This document shows, piece by piece, positions 37,217 to 45,544 of a stretch of 64,000 nucleotides of DNA (within the stretch, counting starts at the first letter, position 1; each line of letters begins with the position of its first letter). Made by a program: the position numbers and the translations under genes. The notes under the pieces are model-generated. The model saw only the letters and a list, made by a program, of their open reading frames with translations, made no database searches and was not told the origin of the DNA. This DNA comes from Collinsella sp944321445. Its GTDB lineage: Bacteria > Actinomycetota > Coriobacteriia > Coriobacteriales > Coriobacteriaceae. The stretch lies in assembly GCF_030371825.1 (NCBI RefSeq), contig NZ_JAUDDM010000001.1; one strand, given 5' to 3'.

Positions 37217-38092
37217 TTGGCTGAGCGCAGTTACCTCAGCATCGGTCAGGTCGTCAACTATCTGCGGGGCGCATATCCGGATCTCTCGAACTCCAAGATC
37301 CGCTTCTTGGAGGACGAGGGACTCATCACGCCGCACCGCACGCCGAAGGGCTATCGACAGTACTCCAAGGAGGATGTCGATCGCCTCGAGGTGATTTTGC
37401 ACCTGCAGAAGACGCGCTATATGCCGCTGAACGTCATCAAGCAGAAGCTCGACAGCGCAACCGACCTTTCGACGCTTGCGTACGAGGTCGGCCTGCTGTC
37501 CGACCTTCCCATGAAGTCCGAGCCCCGCGAGACGCAGCAGAAGCTCCATCCCATCGAGGACATTCCGGATCTTCTGGGTGTCGAGATCTCGTTTATCCGT
37601 GCGCTGGCAGACAACGACCTCATCCGCATCATCCGCAGCCCGCAGAACCGCGAGCTTGTCGACGGGCGCGATTTCAAGATCATCCGCCTGTGCGCCGAGC
37701 TCAACCGGTTCCACATCGAGCCGCGCAACCTGCGTCAGTACGTCGCCTCCGCCAACCGCGAGTCCTCGATGTTCGAGCAGGTGCTCATCTCGATGATCAG
37801 CTCGGACGATTCCGATGACGAGCGAAACAAGAAGCTTGAGCGTGCATTCAACAAGCTGCATGACCTCACCGATGGCGTGCACACCGCCTTGCTGAAGAAC
37901 CGCGTGTTCGAGTCGCTGAATGCCGTCGTGGAAGATGCCGATCTTGACTCCATCGACGATCAGATCTCGCGCGCCGAGGCCGCCAAGCAATCGTCTGCCT
38001 CGACAGCTGCAGACGCCCAAAAGCCTGCTCCGCTTCCTAAACCGCAAACTGCGCGCACCCGAACCGCGCAGCGCAAGAATACTTCCAAGTAA
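37217..38092 (+). CDS. MerR-family regulator (Rv1828/FtsR-like)
   Basis: 291 residues. The N-terminal winged helix (YLSIGQVVNYLRGAYPDLSNSKIRFLEDEGLITPHRTPKGYRQY, recognisable by SIGQV, SNSKIRFLEDEGL, KGYRQY) is of MerR type. A second similar segment (IPDLLGVEISFIRALADNDLI, 115-135) and a helical C-terminus with an Ala/Lys tail follow. No metal-binding cysteines are present. FtsR activates ftsZ in Corynebacterium; such a role here is inferred from family and position only. TTG start, two bases after the FHA gene. Confidence 0.88.
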   Translation: MAERSYLSIGQVVNYLRGAYPDLSNSKIRFLEDEGLITPHRTPKGYRQYSKEDVDRLEVILHLQKTRYMPLNVIKQKLDSATDLSTLAYEVGLLSDLPMKSEPRETQQKLHPIEDIPDLLGVEISFIRALADNDLIRIIRSPQNRELVDGRDFKIIRLCAELNRFHIEPRNLRQYVASANRESSMFEQVLISMISSDDSDDERNKKLERAFNKLHDLTDGVHTALLKNRVFESLNAVVEDADLDSIDDQISRAEAAKQSSASTAADAQKPAPLPKPQTARTRTAQRKNTSK

Positions 38093-38101
38093 GGATTTCG
38101 C

Positions 38102-38632
38102 ATGGCTTCGTTCGATTTCGCTTCGCACATCATCGATATTCCCGATTACCCCCAGCCTGGCGTCGTGTTCAAGGACATCACGCCGCTGTTCTCCGATGCG
38201 GAGGCCCTGCACGCGGTCGTCGAGGCGCTCGCCGACCATTACAAGGATTCCGGCGTCACCAAGATCGTTGCCCCCGAGGCCCGCGGGTTTATGGTCGGCA
38301 CGCCCGTTGCCAACCGACTGGGCGTGGGCTTTATCCCCGCGCGCAAGCCCGGCAAACTTCCGCGCGAGACCGTGTCGGTCACCTACGACCTTGAGTACGG
38401 CACCGATACCCTCGAGATTCACAAGGACGCAATCGAGCCGGGCGACAAGGTCGTCATCCTCGATGACCTCATCGCTACGGGCGGTACCGTCCAGGCTGTC
38501 GCCAAGATCGTCGAATCGATGGGGGCGGAGCTTATTGGCTTCGGCTGCATCCTCGAGCTTTCATTCCTGAAGCCGCGCGAGGTGCTGGCCCCGGCAGGGG
38601 AGCACGACGTGTTCAGCCTCATCACCGCCTAG
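38102..38632 (+). CDS. apt: Adenine phosphoribosyltransferase
   Basis: 176 residues, standard length. Opening IIDIPDYPQPGVVFKDITPLF, VAPEARGFMVG, ARKPGKLP, and the PRPP loop VVILDDLIATGGTVQA. It salvages adenine to AMP. Ten bases after the MerR gene. Confidence 0.97.
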   Translation: MASFDFASHIIDIPDYPQPGVVFKDITPLFSDAEALHAVVEALADHYKDSGVTKIVAPEARGFMVGTPVANRLGVGFIPARKPGKLPRETVSVTYDLEYGTDTLEIHKDAIEPGDKVVILDDLIATGGTVQAVAKIVESMGAELIGFGCILELSFLKPREVLAPAGEHDVFSLITA

Positions 38633-38655
38633 CCTGCATTCGATATGGACGACAA

Positions 38656-38699
38656 AGCCGCGGTTCCTTGTCATGCACAAGGAACCGCGGCTATTTTGC
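38656..38699. terminator. Bidirectional terminator between apt and the DUF1836 gene
   Basis: AGCCGCGGTTCCTTGT (38656-38671) and its exact complement (38677-38692) form a 16-bp stem with a five-base loop. ATTTTG follows on plus, and the convergent layout suggests use from both sides. Confidence 0.8.
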
Positions 38700-38717
38700 T
38701 ATTGCTAGGCTGGGGCG

Positions 38718-39335
38718 CTACAGCGATTCGTACCCTGTAAAAACCAGATAGCTCATAAGAAACGCCTTGGCTGCGAACGCCTCCGTCGCGCTGCGTACGA
38801 GCAGCGACTCGCGCGTCGTCTTGTGCGCGGTGTCGACGTGACGACGACCGTCCACCATCATGAAGTTGTCCTCGATGGCGAAGTTCAATTCCTTTGCCAC
38901 GTAGTTGTATGCGACCTCAACGGGGTACGTCATGTTTTGAATGACAAACATTCGCTTGATGGCATCCATGGAAAGAAACTGCTTGAAGATGCAGATGACG
39001 AGCAGGCGCGCAACCTGTTCGCGACCGTAGAGCTTCTTGACCGGAGGGGCGACCAGACGCTGTTTGACGTAGTTGTTGACCATCGACGGAGTCAGCCAGG
39101 GACCATCGGCACACGCCGCCAGAGGCTCGAGCACATGGTCGATAAACGAGATCACCTGATCGCGATAGAGCTCCACAGCAGGCAGGTCATCGTAGGACGG
39201 CATCTCGAAGCGCATCGCAGCGTGCGCAACATCAGAATTCAAGAATGCATCAGGCAGGGCGGTGGGACGCAGGTCGTCCGTCGTGATGTGCTTGGATGAA
39301 TCCGCCATGGGGATGATCTGAACATGCTGTTCCAT
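38718..39335 (-). CDS. DUF1836 domain protein
   Basis: 205 residues, starting at the ATG that follows GGGAG; an upstream extension of the frame runs into the divergent degV promoter region and is not credible. Residues about 45-170 match DUF1836: FEMPSYDDLPAVELYRDQVISFI, WLTPSMVNNYVKQRLV (a helix-turn-helix-like element) and YGREQVARLLVICIFKQFLSM. The family is thought to include DNA-binding regulators; function unknown. Divergent from degV. Confidence 0.82.
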   Translation of the reverse strand: MEQHVQIIPMADSSKHITTDDLRPTALPDAFLNSDVAHAAMRFEMPSYDDLPAVELYRDQVISFIDHVLEPLAACADGPWLTPSMVNNYVKQRLVAPPVKKLYGREQVARLLVICIFKQFLSMDAIKRMFVIQNMTYPVEVAYNYVAKELNFAIEDNFMMVDGRRHVDTAHKTTRESLLVRSATEAFAAKAFLMSYLVFTGYESL

Positions 39336-39507
39336 ATGCGGCGCTCCCGTACTGTCGCTGCCTGCACAAATGTAGGGCTTACTGTTAAGGATACCGCACT
39401 CACCGATTATTTCTAGCTTCAAATACGATGATAGATGGTTTTTAATACCATGATGGACCGAGTCGGCTATACTTGTGGTGCATCGCCTCCGGTCGAAAGG
39501 ATCACTC

Positions 39508-40377
39508 ATGTCGTGGGCCATCGTTGCTGATTCCAGCTGCAATCTTCGCTCATGGAAACCACAGGCTCCCGATACCACGTTCGTGTCGGTTCCTCTCACC
39601 ATCCACGTGGGAGGGGAGGAGTTCATCGATGACGCGAACCTCGATGTAGCTGAGCTGAATCGCACGGTTGCCCAGGAAAGCCAGGCTTCCTCGAGCTCGT
39701 GCCCCAGTGTCGGCGTATGGGCAGAGGAGTTCCGCCGTGCCGATAACGTCATCGCCATCACCATCTCTGCGAACCTATCTGGCAGCTATGAGGCCGCAAA
39801 CACCGCGCGCACGATGGTGCTCGACGAGTTTATGCGCGACCACGCCGGCATCATGACCGGTAAGAATATCTTCATCCTGAATTCGCGCGCCACGGGCGGC
39901 AAGATGGAGCTTATCGTCGAACTATTAGATAGGTACCTAACTACTAATCCGAGTTTTGACGATGTCGTTGCGTATCTCGAGAAGCTCGATGCTGCGTCCA
40001 CGGTCGTGTTCTCGCTCAGCAGCTTCGATAACCTGGTCAAGAACGGCCGCATGCCGCGCCTTGCGGGGTCCATTGCAAGCAAGCTCAACATTCGCATGCT
40101 GGGCACCGCGAGCGCTGAGGGAACCATCAAGATCGTCGGGCCCACGCGCGGCGAGAAGAAGATGTATCGCAAGACAATTGAAGTCATGGCGTCGGACGGG
40201 TATCACGGCGGACTGGTGTATATCGATCATGTCGACAACGAGAAGTCCGCAAGCGAGCTCAAGGCCATCATTGAAGCCCAGTGGCCGCAGGCCGAGGTAC
40301 ACATCTTGCCGTGCGGCGGACTGTGCTCGTACTACGCGGAAGAGTCTGGTCTCATCATCGGCTACGAGTGGCTCTAA
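39508..40377 (+). CDS. DegV family fatty-acid-binding protein
   Basis: 289 residues. AIVADSSCNL at the start, VPLTIHVGGEEFIDD, SSCPSVGVW and ITISANLSGSYEAANTA, then FSLSSFDNLVKNGRM, are DegV hallmarks. DegV/FakB proteins bind a fatty acid for phosphorylation by FakA; no fakA lies in this window. The ATG follows GAAAGG, and TATACT at 39468-39473 is a likely -10. Confidence 0.92.
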   Translation: MSWAIVADSSCNLRSWKPQAPDTTFVSVPLTIHVGGEEFIDDANLDVAELNRTVAQESQASSSSCPSVGVWAEEFRRADNVIAITISANLSGSYEAANTARTMVLDEFMRDHAGIMTGKNIFILNSRATGGKMELIVELLDRYLTTNPSFDDVVAYLEKLDAASTVVFSLSSFDNLVKNGRMPRLAGSIASKLNIRMLGTASAEGTIKIVGPTRGEKKMYRKTIEVMASDGYHGGLVYIDHVDNEKSASELKAIIEAQWPQAEVHILPCGGLCSYYAEESGLIIGYEWL

Positions 40378-40394
40378 CAAACATCCAAGAGGAG

Positions 40395-40425
40395 AGGCGC
40401 CCGCTCGAGGCGCCTTTTCCTTTTC
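40395..40425 (+). terminator. Terminator after the DegV gene
   Basis: AGGCGCC (40395-40401) pairs with GGCGCCT (40409-40415), followed by TTTCCTTTTC. Confidence 0.7.
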
Positions 40426-40497
40426 ACTTCCTTACTTGACATAACATATATTATCGTGAATCGCCTTGGTGATCCGATCGCCACCACCGTCAGACTC

Positions 40498-40552
40498 TGT
40501 CCTCTCTGGGGACGGGGGTCCCGCGCGCCACTTTGGCCCCTTTTGGGACAGG
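40498..40552 (-). repeat. Array of the 36-bp intergenic repeat (array 3)
   Basis: One full unit (40498-40533) and a half unit (40534-40552), minus orientation. It and array 4 occupy much of the 480-base gap between degV and trxB; the rest of the gap shows no gene. Confidence 0.88.
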
Positions 40553-40729
40553 TCATCATCGCTTGATTGATCTGCGACGATACGCAAAGTTTGGATGAGT
40601 TCGAAAGCTGTTCCAAAACATCCTTAAAGCATGCTCATGGATCCAAATCCGACCAAAGAACTACATCAGTCGTCGACATGCCGTGCTTGGTTAGAAGCAC
40701 AATGGCTAAGTGATGCAAGTCAATGCAAA

Positions 40730-40820
40730 CCTGTCCCCACAGAGGCCAAAGTGTCCTCTGGCACCCCCGTCCCCAGAGAGGACAAAATGTCCCCTGGGAC
40801 CCCCGTCCCCAGAGAGGACA
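40730..40820 (+). repeat. Array of the 36-bp intergenic repeat (array 4)
   Basis: A 19-base half unit (40730-40748) then full units at 40749-40784 and 40785-40820, each ending CCGTCCCCAGAGAGGACA. Opposite in orientation to array 3, repeating the layout of arrays 1 and 2. Confidence 0.9.
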
Positions 40821-40857
40821 CTCCCCCTCTTGGGGTATGTTGTTAGGTACCTTAGTG

Positions 40858-41802
40858 TTAGTGGGATTGCTCTACGATGTAGCTGTAAGCTGCCGTGGCG
40901 GCTATGGCACCGTCGGCAGCGGCAGTCACCACTTGACGCAGGCGCTTGGAGCGCATGTCGCCAGCGCAGAACAAGCCGGGTGTTCGCGTGGCCATATCAC
41001 CATCGGTCACAACTCCCCCATCGGGTGCAATGTCGACAAACGGCCGCACCAGATCAAGAACAGGATCGTTACCTGCGAACACGAAGATGCCGAACGACCC
41101 CTCCGGATACGTCTCGGTATACTCCTCGCCCGTCGCATTATCGCGGAACGTGACAGTCGACAGCAGGCGATCGCCCTCGACGCGAACGATCGAGGTTGAG
41201 TACTTCACGGAGACGTTATCTTGGGCAAGCAGGCTCTCCACACGTCCGCGCGGCGCACGGAATTCATCGCGACGAACGACCATGACCACATCGCTGGCGA
41301 TACGGGACAGATACAGGCCCTCCTCGCAGGCGGAGTTGCCGCCACCAACCACGAACACGCGCTTGTTTCGATAAAACATACCGTCGCATGTCGCGCAATA
41401 CGAGATACCGCGTCCGCGGTAGGTCTGCTCACCCTCGAAGCCCACCATGCGCGGCGTGGCGCCTGTGGCAACGATCAATGCCGGTGCAGTGTATGTGCTG
41501 GAATCGGTCTTAACAGTGAACATACCGTCTCCGGCGTGCTCGATGCCCAGCACCATGGCATAGGCCACCTCGGCACCCGCAGACTCCGCATGATCGAGCA
41601 TCTTCTGGCCAAGCTCAGCACCAGAAACATCGGGAATGCCCGGATAGTTATCCACCATATCGGACGTGGCGATCTGACCGCCCGGCATGCCCTGTTCGAT
41701 GATGAGCGCGCGCAGGCTCGCTCGCGCCGCATAGATTGCAGCGGAGCTTCCTGCAGGGCCAGCGCCGATGATAAGAACGTCATATGCAGTGTTGGTATCC
41801 AT
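40858..41802 (-). CDS. trxB: Thioredoxin reductase
   Basis: 314 residues. FAD-binding IIGAGPAGSSAAIYAAR, GGQIATSDMVDNYPG, the redox-active CATCDGMF, NADPH-binding VVGGGNSACEEGLYL and the closing GLFCAGDMR plus TAAADGAIAA. It reduces thioredoxin; no trxA is adjacent. TATAGT-type -10 can be read on the minus strand at 41837-41842. The ribosome site is weak. Confidence 0.96.
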   Translation of the reverse strand: MDTNTAYDVLIIGAGPAGSSAAIYAARASLRALIIEQGMPGGQIATSDMVDNYPGIPDVSGAELGQKMLDHAESAGAEVAYAMVLGIEHAGDGMFTVKTDSSTYTAPALIVATGATPRMVGFEGEQTYRGRGISYCATCDGMFYRNKRVFVVGGGNSACEEGLYLSRIASDVVMVVRRDEFRAPRGRVESLLAQDNVSVKYSTSIVRVEGDRLLSTVTFRDNATGEEYTETYPEGSFGIFVFAGNDPVLDLVRPFVDIAPDGGVVTDGDMATRTPGLFCAGDMRSKRLRQVVTAAADGAIAATAAYSYIVEQSH

Positions 41803-41948
41803 GGAGACCCCGTTTCGCCGTAGCTTGTTGCTATCGACTATACGCCTGACTCAATAGTTTGACGAGCCGATATCGATTTTCATAAATTGATATGGTGTTG
41901 ACAGTTGCAGCGTACAATAGGGAGGATTGTCCACGAGAAGGGGAACTC

Positions 41949-43271
41949 ATGACCGCAGCGGAGTCTACAAGCACGACGGCACCGAAGGAAGCACCTATGC
42001 TTCCCGGTGATGCCGAAGCGCATGCCTCCACGTCCGCCGATATCGCGGCGGCGCGGCCACCCATCATCACCGTCATGCACGCATCGGTTGGGTCAGGACA
42101 CAAGGCGGCAGCGAATGCTGTTGCGCAGGCCATCGACCGCTTAAGGGGCACGCACGGCATTCCAAATAATGTGATCGTCGATGTTATCGACATCCTCGAT
42201 TACGGCCGTATCAAGTTCGATGGCAACAAGACCGCCGCATCGTTCACGGGCGCCACGCGCCCCATCTATGACATCACCTGGCGCTACACGCTAACCGGTC
42301 GCTTCCTTTGGGGCGGCGGCACCGGATGGTCGCGCGTCATGTTCCCTGCCTTCAACGCGTATATCGAGAACAAGCGGCCCATTGCGGTCATAGCCACGCA
42401 CATCACCGCCGCAAACGTTGCCGTGGGCGCGCGCATGATCACGGGCATCGATTACCCCCTTGTGTGCATCCCCACAGACTATGAAATCGAGGGATGGTGG
42501 CCGCATAAGGAAACCGATCTGTTCTGTGTGGCCACCGAGTTCATGGCAGAGACGTTGCGTCCTCGCAAAGTCGAGGAATCGCGCATCACCATTACCGGCA
42601 TCCCTGTTCGCGCAGGTTTCGATAAGCCCGGTAATCGCGATGAGGACCGCGCACGCTTCGGTCTGCCGCTCGATAAGCGTGTCGTCCTCGTCATGGCGGG
42701 AGCGAGCCTCCCGCAGCCCTACGTGAGATTCCGTGCGGCTATGGAGCAAACGCTTCCGTTCCTGCGCAGCTTTGAAGACATGCACTTCGTGTTCCTTCCC
42801 GGTAAAGATCAGGAATACTCCGACCGGTTAAAGCGCATCTTCCATGGCATGAAACTCGAAAACGTCTCTGTTATGGATTACGTCGAGGACATGGCCACCC
42901 TCATGCGGTCCTCAGACCTGGCCGTGTTGAAATCGGGCGGACTCGCTGTAACCGAGTGCCTCTGCGCCAAGTTGCCCATGATCCTGCTCGGCAAGTCCTA
43001 TGGCCAAGAGAAAGCGAACACGACGATGCTCACGGGTTTCGGCGCCAGCATGCACGCCACGACCGCCCGCGAGCTCATCATGACGCTCAGGCACCTGAGC
43101 GACAATCCCGAAGCGTTGCGTGCCCTGCTCATCAACGCCAACGCCTTGAGGCGTCCCTGCGCTGCAGAAGACATCGCCATCGCCACGATGAAGCTAATCG
43201 GCAACACTCGACCGCGCGAGAAGCACTTCGCAGAGTTTTACTGGGGCGATAAGCCCGCACATATTCGTTAA
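41949..43271 (+). CDS. MGDG-synthase-like glycosyltransferase
   Basis: 440 residues. The N-terminal MGDG_synth segment ITVMHASVGSGHKAAANAVAQAI with the GSGH element, VIATHITAANVAV and CIPTDYEIEGWW, then a GT28-type C-terminal half with MAGASLPQPY, FLPGKDQEY and VLKSGGLAVTECLCAKLPMIL. Such enzymes add hexose to diacylglycerol, making glycolipid or lipoteichoic-acid anchors. The first 35 residues are low-complexity. The ATG follows AAGGGGAAC; the frame extends upstream without a good start. Confidence 0.88.
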   Translation: MTAAESTSTTAPKEAPMLPGDAEAHASTSADIAAARPPIITVMHASVGSGHKAAANAVAQAIDRLRGTHGIPNNVIVDVIDILDYGRIKFDGNKTAASFTGATRPIYDITWRYTLTGRFLWGGGTGWSRVMFPAFNAYIENKRPIAVIATHITAANVAVGARMITGIDYPLVCIPTDYEIEGWWPHKETDLFCVATEFMAETLRPRKVEESRITITGIPVRAGFDKPGNRDEDRARFGLPLDKRVVLVMAGASLPQPYVRFRAAMEQTLPFLRSFEDMHFVFLPGKDQEYSDRLKRIFHGMKLENVSVMDYVEDMATLMRSSDLAVLKSGGLAVTECLCAKLPMILLGKSYGQEKANTTMLTGFGASMHATTARELIMTLRHLSDNPEALRALLINANALRRPCAAEDIAIATMKLIGNTRPREKHFAEFYWGDKPAHIR

Positions 43272-43279
43272 GCGCCGAA

Positions 43280-43320
43280 AACAATGGACCGTCCAGCTGC
43301 AAGCGGGACGGTCCATTGTT
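43280..43320. terminator. Bidirectional terminator between convergent genes
   Basis: AACAATGGACCGTCC (43280-43294) and its exact complement (43306-43320) form a 15-bp stem between the glycosyltransferase and dut. Confidence 0.75.
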
Positions 43321-43346
43321 ATACGCACAAAAGAGTATCAACGCGG

Positions 43347-43790
43347 TTATTTCTCACCGCTCGAGCCGAAACCGCCGGCGCCGCGGTCGGTGCGGTCGAG
43401 CTCGTCGACCTCGACCAGGCGCACGGTGGGGACCTCCTGAATCACAAGCTGGGCGATGCGCTCGCCGCGCTCGATATGGATGGGCTCGTGCGCATCGAGG
43501 TTGATGGCGATAACCATGAGCTCGCCACGATAATGCGCGTCGATGAGCCCGGGGGTGTTGACGATGGAAAGGCCGCGTTTGAGTGCCATGCCGCTGCGCG
43601 GCTGAACGAACCCGGCATAGCCATCGGGAAGCGCAATCGCGATACCCGTATGAATCAGGAAGCGCTCATAGGGAGCGATATCCACCGACTCATTGGCGCG
43701 CAGGTCAAGACCGGCATCACCCTCGTACGCATACTGTGGAAGCTCGACAGAAGGATCAAGCCGCTTGATGGAAACATCGATACGTGCCAT
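43347..43790 (-). CDS. dut: Deoxyuridine 5'-triphosphate nucleotidohydrolase
   Basis: 147 residues, trimeric dUTPase type. Motif 1 GDAGLDLRA, motif 2 PRSGMAL, motif 3 NTPGLIDAHYRGELMV, motif 4 GERIAQLVI and motif 5 RGAGGFGSSG are all present. It removes dUTP and gives dUMP for thymidylate synthesis. Three bases after nrdR. Confidence 0.97.
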   Translation of the reverse strand: MARIDVSIKRLDPSVELPQYAYEGDAGLDLRANESVDIAPYERFLIHTGIAIALPDGYAGFVQPRSGMALKRGLSIVNTPGLIDAHYRGELMVIAINLDAHEPIHIERGERIAQLVIQEVPTVRLVEVDELDRTDRGAGGFGSSGEK

Positions 43791-43793
43791 GTA

Positions 43794-44237
43794 TTACCTC
43801 AACTTATCCAATTCTTCAATGAACTCGTCAACATCCTTGAAATCGCGGTACACGGATGCAAAGCGGATGTAGGCAACCTTATCGAGCTTCTGAAGGCGCT
43901 TGAGAACCATATCCCCAATCTCGTGCGAGCTGACCGCAGTGAGCGTGCGCCCGCGCAGCTCGTACTCGATATCATCGATAAGGCCGTTCAGCGAGGAAAG
44001 GTCGATATCCCGCTTGGATGTTGCGCGCATAAGGCCAACAAGAAGCTTGTTGCGGTCGAACGGCTGCGTCGTACCGTCGCTCTTGATGACCTCGATAGGA
44101 TCTTCGCACCGCTCAAACGTGGTGAATCGATATCCGCAGCTTCGACACTCTCTCCGGCGCTTGATGGCGTTCGTAGCCTCCTGCGTACGAGAGTCCACGA
44201 CACGCGTATCGTCACCGCCGCACTTTGGGCATCGCAT
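43794..44237 (-). CDS. nrdR: Transcriptional repressor NrdR
   Basis: 147 residues starting at ATG 44237 after AAAGGGG. The zinc ribbon MRCPKCGGDDTRVVDSR ... RRRECRSCGYRFTTFE has four cysteines, followed by the ATP-cone domain (VIKSDGTTQPFDRNKLLVGLMRA). It controls ribonucleotide reductase operons according to nucleotide pools; paired here with dut, another nucleotide gene. Confidence 0.97.
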   Translation of the reverse strand: MRCPKCGGDDTRVVDSRTQEATNAIKRRRECRSCGYRFTTFERCEDPIEVIKSDGTTQPFDRNKLLVGLMRATSKRDIDLSSLNGLIDDIEYELRGRTLTAVSSHEIGDMVLKRLQKLDKVAYIRFASVYRDFKDVDEFIEELDKLR

Positions 44238-44307
44238 GCAACCCCTTTCGTCGCACCCTACATGTAGTAGGATACCACGGCCCAATGCCCCATGCATCGG
44301 GTGGGTA

Positions 44308-44733
44308 TTACGCGGGGACCTCCAAAGACATGCCAGGTTGAAGGAGCGACTCCGTCAAACCGTTCCACGAGCGAAGGATGCTCACGGTCTCATCGACGCT
44401 TACGCCATCGGCGGGATGCGCGGACGCGATACTCCAAAGCGTATCGCCGGACTCGACATCGACCACGACGCGAGCATCAGAGGCCATTGCAGACTCAAAA
44501 GCGGCCTGCTGGCGAGACAGCCCATTGAGGGCGCTCGCACCGGCAGCGAGCGCGCCGATCAGAACAATGATGGCGAGCACGAGCACGCAGCGCGGGCACC
44601 GAGGTCGAACCGCGGGCGCGCTGTTGTGAGAAGCCGGAACAGAAGGTCCGAAGCCATCGATAACCTCGAACACCGGACGCGTGGCGGGAAGAACAAGGGC
44701 AAGGTTGCCGTCGGTCAGAGCAGTGGTGGTCAT
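44308..44733 (-). CDS. LysM membrane protein divergent from lexA (YneA-like)
   Basis: 141 residues: cytoplasmic N-terminus, one membrane helix at about 49-70 (CVLVLAIIVLIGALAAGASA) and an outside LysM domain at 89-139 (VVVDVESGDTLWSIASAH ... LQPGMSLEVPA). Size, topology and position opposite lexA match the SOS cell-division inhibitor YneA of Bacillus. AAGGAG precedes the ATG. Its promoter carries a LexA box, so damage-induced expression is likely. Sequence similarity to YneA beyond LysM cannot be judged by eye. Confidence 0.8.
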   Translation of the reverse strand: MTTTALTDGNLALVLPATRPVFEVIDGFGPSVPASHNSAPAVRPRCPRCVLVLAIIVLIGALAAGASALNGLSRQQAAFESAMASDARVVVDVESGDTLWSIASAHPADGVSVDETVSILRSWNGLTESLLQPGMSLEVPA

Positions 44734-44804
44734 CGTGTATCTCCTTTCGTCGTTCGTGACGAAACTAGGTATACCTTCTGGCGCGGACAAATTTTTGTAG
44801 CGCA

Positions 44805-44818
44805 AGAACGGATGTTCG
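44805..44818. promoter_or_regulatory. LexA box 1
   Basis: AGAACGGATGTTCG, one base off the Gram-positive consensus CGAACRNRYGTTCG. It lies just before TATTAT (44821), a possible lexA -10. Confidence 0.75.
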
Positions 44819-44824
44819 ACTATT

Positions 44825-44852
44825 ATTATGTACGAACAGTTGTTCCTGTCAA
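44825..44852 (-). promoter_or_regulatory. Promoter of the LysM (YneA-like) gene with LexA box 2
   Basis: On the minus strand TTGACA (44852-44847), a 16-base spacer and CATAAT (44830-44825). The spacer contains CGAACAGTTGTTCC (44833-44846), a LexA box that would block RNA polymerase. Confidence 0.75.
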
Positions 44853-44860
44853 GGAATTTT

Positions 44861-44874
44861 CGAACATATGTTTG
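44861..44874. promoter_or_regulatory. LexA box 3
   Basis: CGAACATATGTTTG, one base off a full palindrome, 20 bases before the lexA start. Boxes 1, 2 and 3 begin exactly 28 bases apart. Confidence 0.75.
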
Positions 44875-44893
44875 CTTTCGAAGGGAGACGGCA

Positions 44894-45532
44894 ATGGCCC
44901 GGAAGATCACGAAGCGCCAGCAGCAGATCTACGACTTCATTCGCTCGTACCAGCACGAGAAGGGGTATCCGCCCAGCGTGCGCGAGATGGCCGCCGCCGT
45001 GGGCCTGTCCTCCCCCTCCACCGTCCACGCGCATCTGTCCGCTCTTGAGGATCACGGCCTCATCAAGCGCGATGCCACCAAGCCGCGCGCACTCGAGGTC
45101 TTTAACGAAGATGGATCTTCCGCCCAGCTCGCTGAGGTCAAGGAATCGCCCGATCGCGGGACCATATCGCTGCCGCTCATCGGCCGCGTCGCCGCCGGCC
45201 TTCCCATCCTCGCCGAGCAGAACGTCGAGGACACTTTCACGCTTCCCACCGAAATCGCGACCGATTCGAGCTCGTTCGTCCTCGAGGTGCACGGCAACTC
45301 GATGATCAACGTCGGCATCTACAACGGCGACTACATCGTCGTCCGCGAGCAGAAGAGCGCCATGAACGGCGAGATCGTTGTCGCCATGATCGATGGTGAG
45401 GCGACCGTCAAAACGTTCTACAAGGAACAGGGCCGTGTTCGTCTGCAGCCGGAAAACGATACGATGGAGCCCATCTACGCAACGAATCCGACTATCCTGG
45501 GCAAAGTCGTTGCCCTCATGCGTCGCTTCTAA
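44894..45532 (+). CDS. lexA: LexA repressor
   Basis: 212 residues. An N-terminal winged helix (ITKRQQQIYDFIRSYQHEKGYPPSVREMAAAVGLSSPSTVHAHLSALEDHGLI) is followed by the S24 peptidase domain: the self-cleavage pair Ala-Gly in GRVAAGLPI, the serine in VHGNSMINVGI and the lysine in GEATVKTFYKE. It represses SOS genes. The ATG at 44894 follows AAGGGAG; an upstream in-frame ATG at 44828 would overlap the LexA boxes. Confidence 0.97.
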   Translation: MARKITKRQQQIYDFIRSYQHEKGYPPSVREMAAAVGLSSPSTVHAHLSALEDHGLIKRDATKPRALEVFNEDGSSAQLAEVKESPDRGTISLPLIGRVAAGLPILAEQNVEDTFTLPTEIATDSSSFVLEVHGNSMINVGIYNGDYIVVREQKSAMNGEIVVAMIDGEATVKTFYKEQGRVRLQPENDTMEPIYATNPTILGKVVALMRRF

Positions 45533-45544
45533 GGTCTCGCCTCC

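Noticed and set aside
39336..39764. N-terminal extension of the DUF1836 gene
   Set aside because: It would cover the divergent promoter region and the start of degV antisense; a good ribosome site supports 39335.
40631..41199. Small frames around array 4
   Set aside because: Same repeat-derived periodic peptides, partly antisense to trxB.
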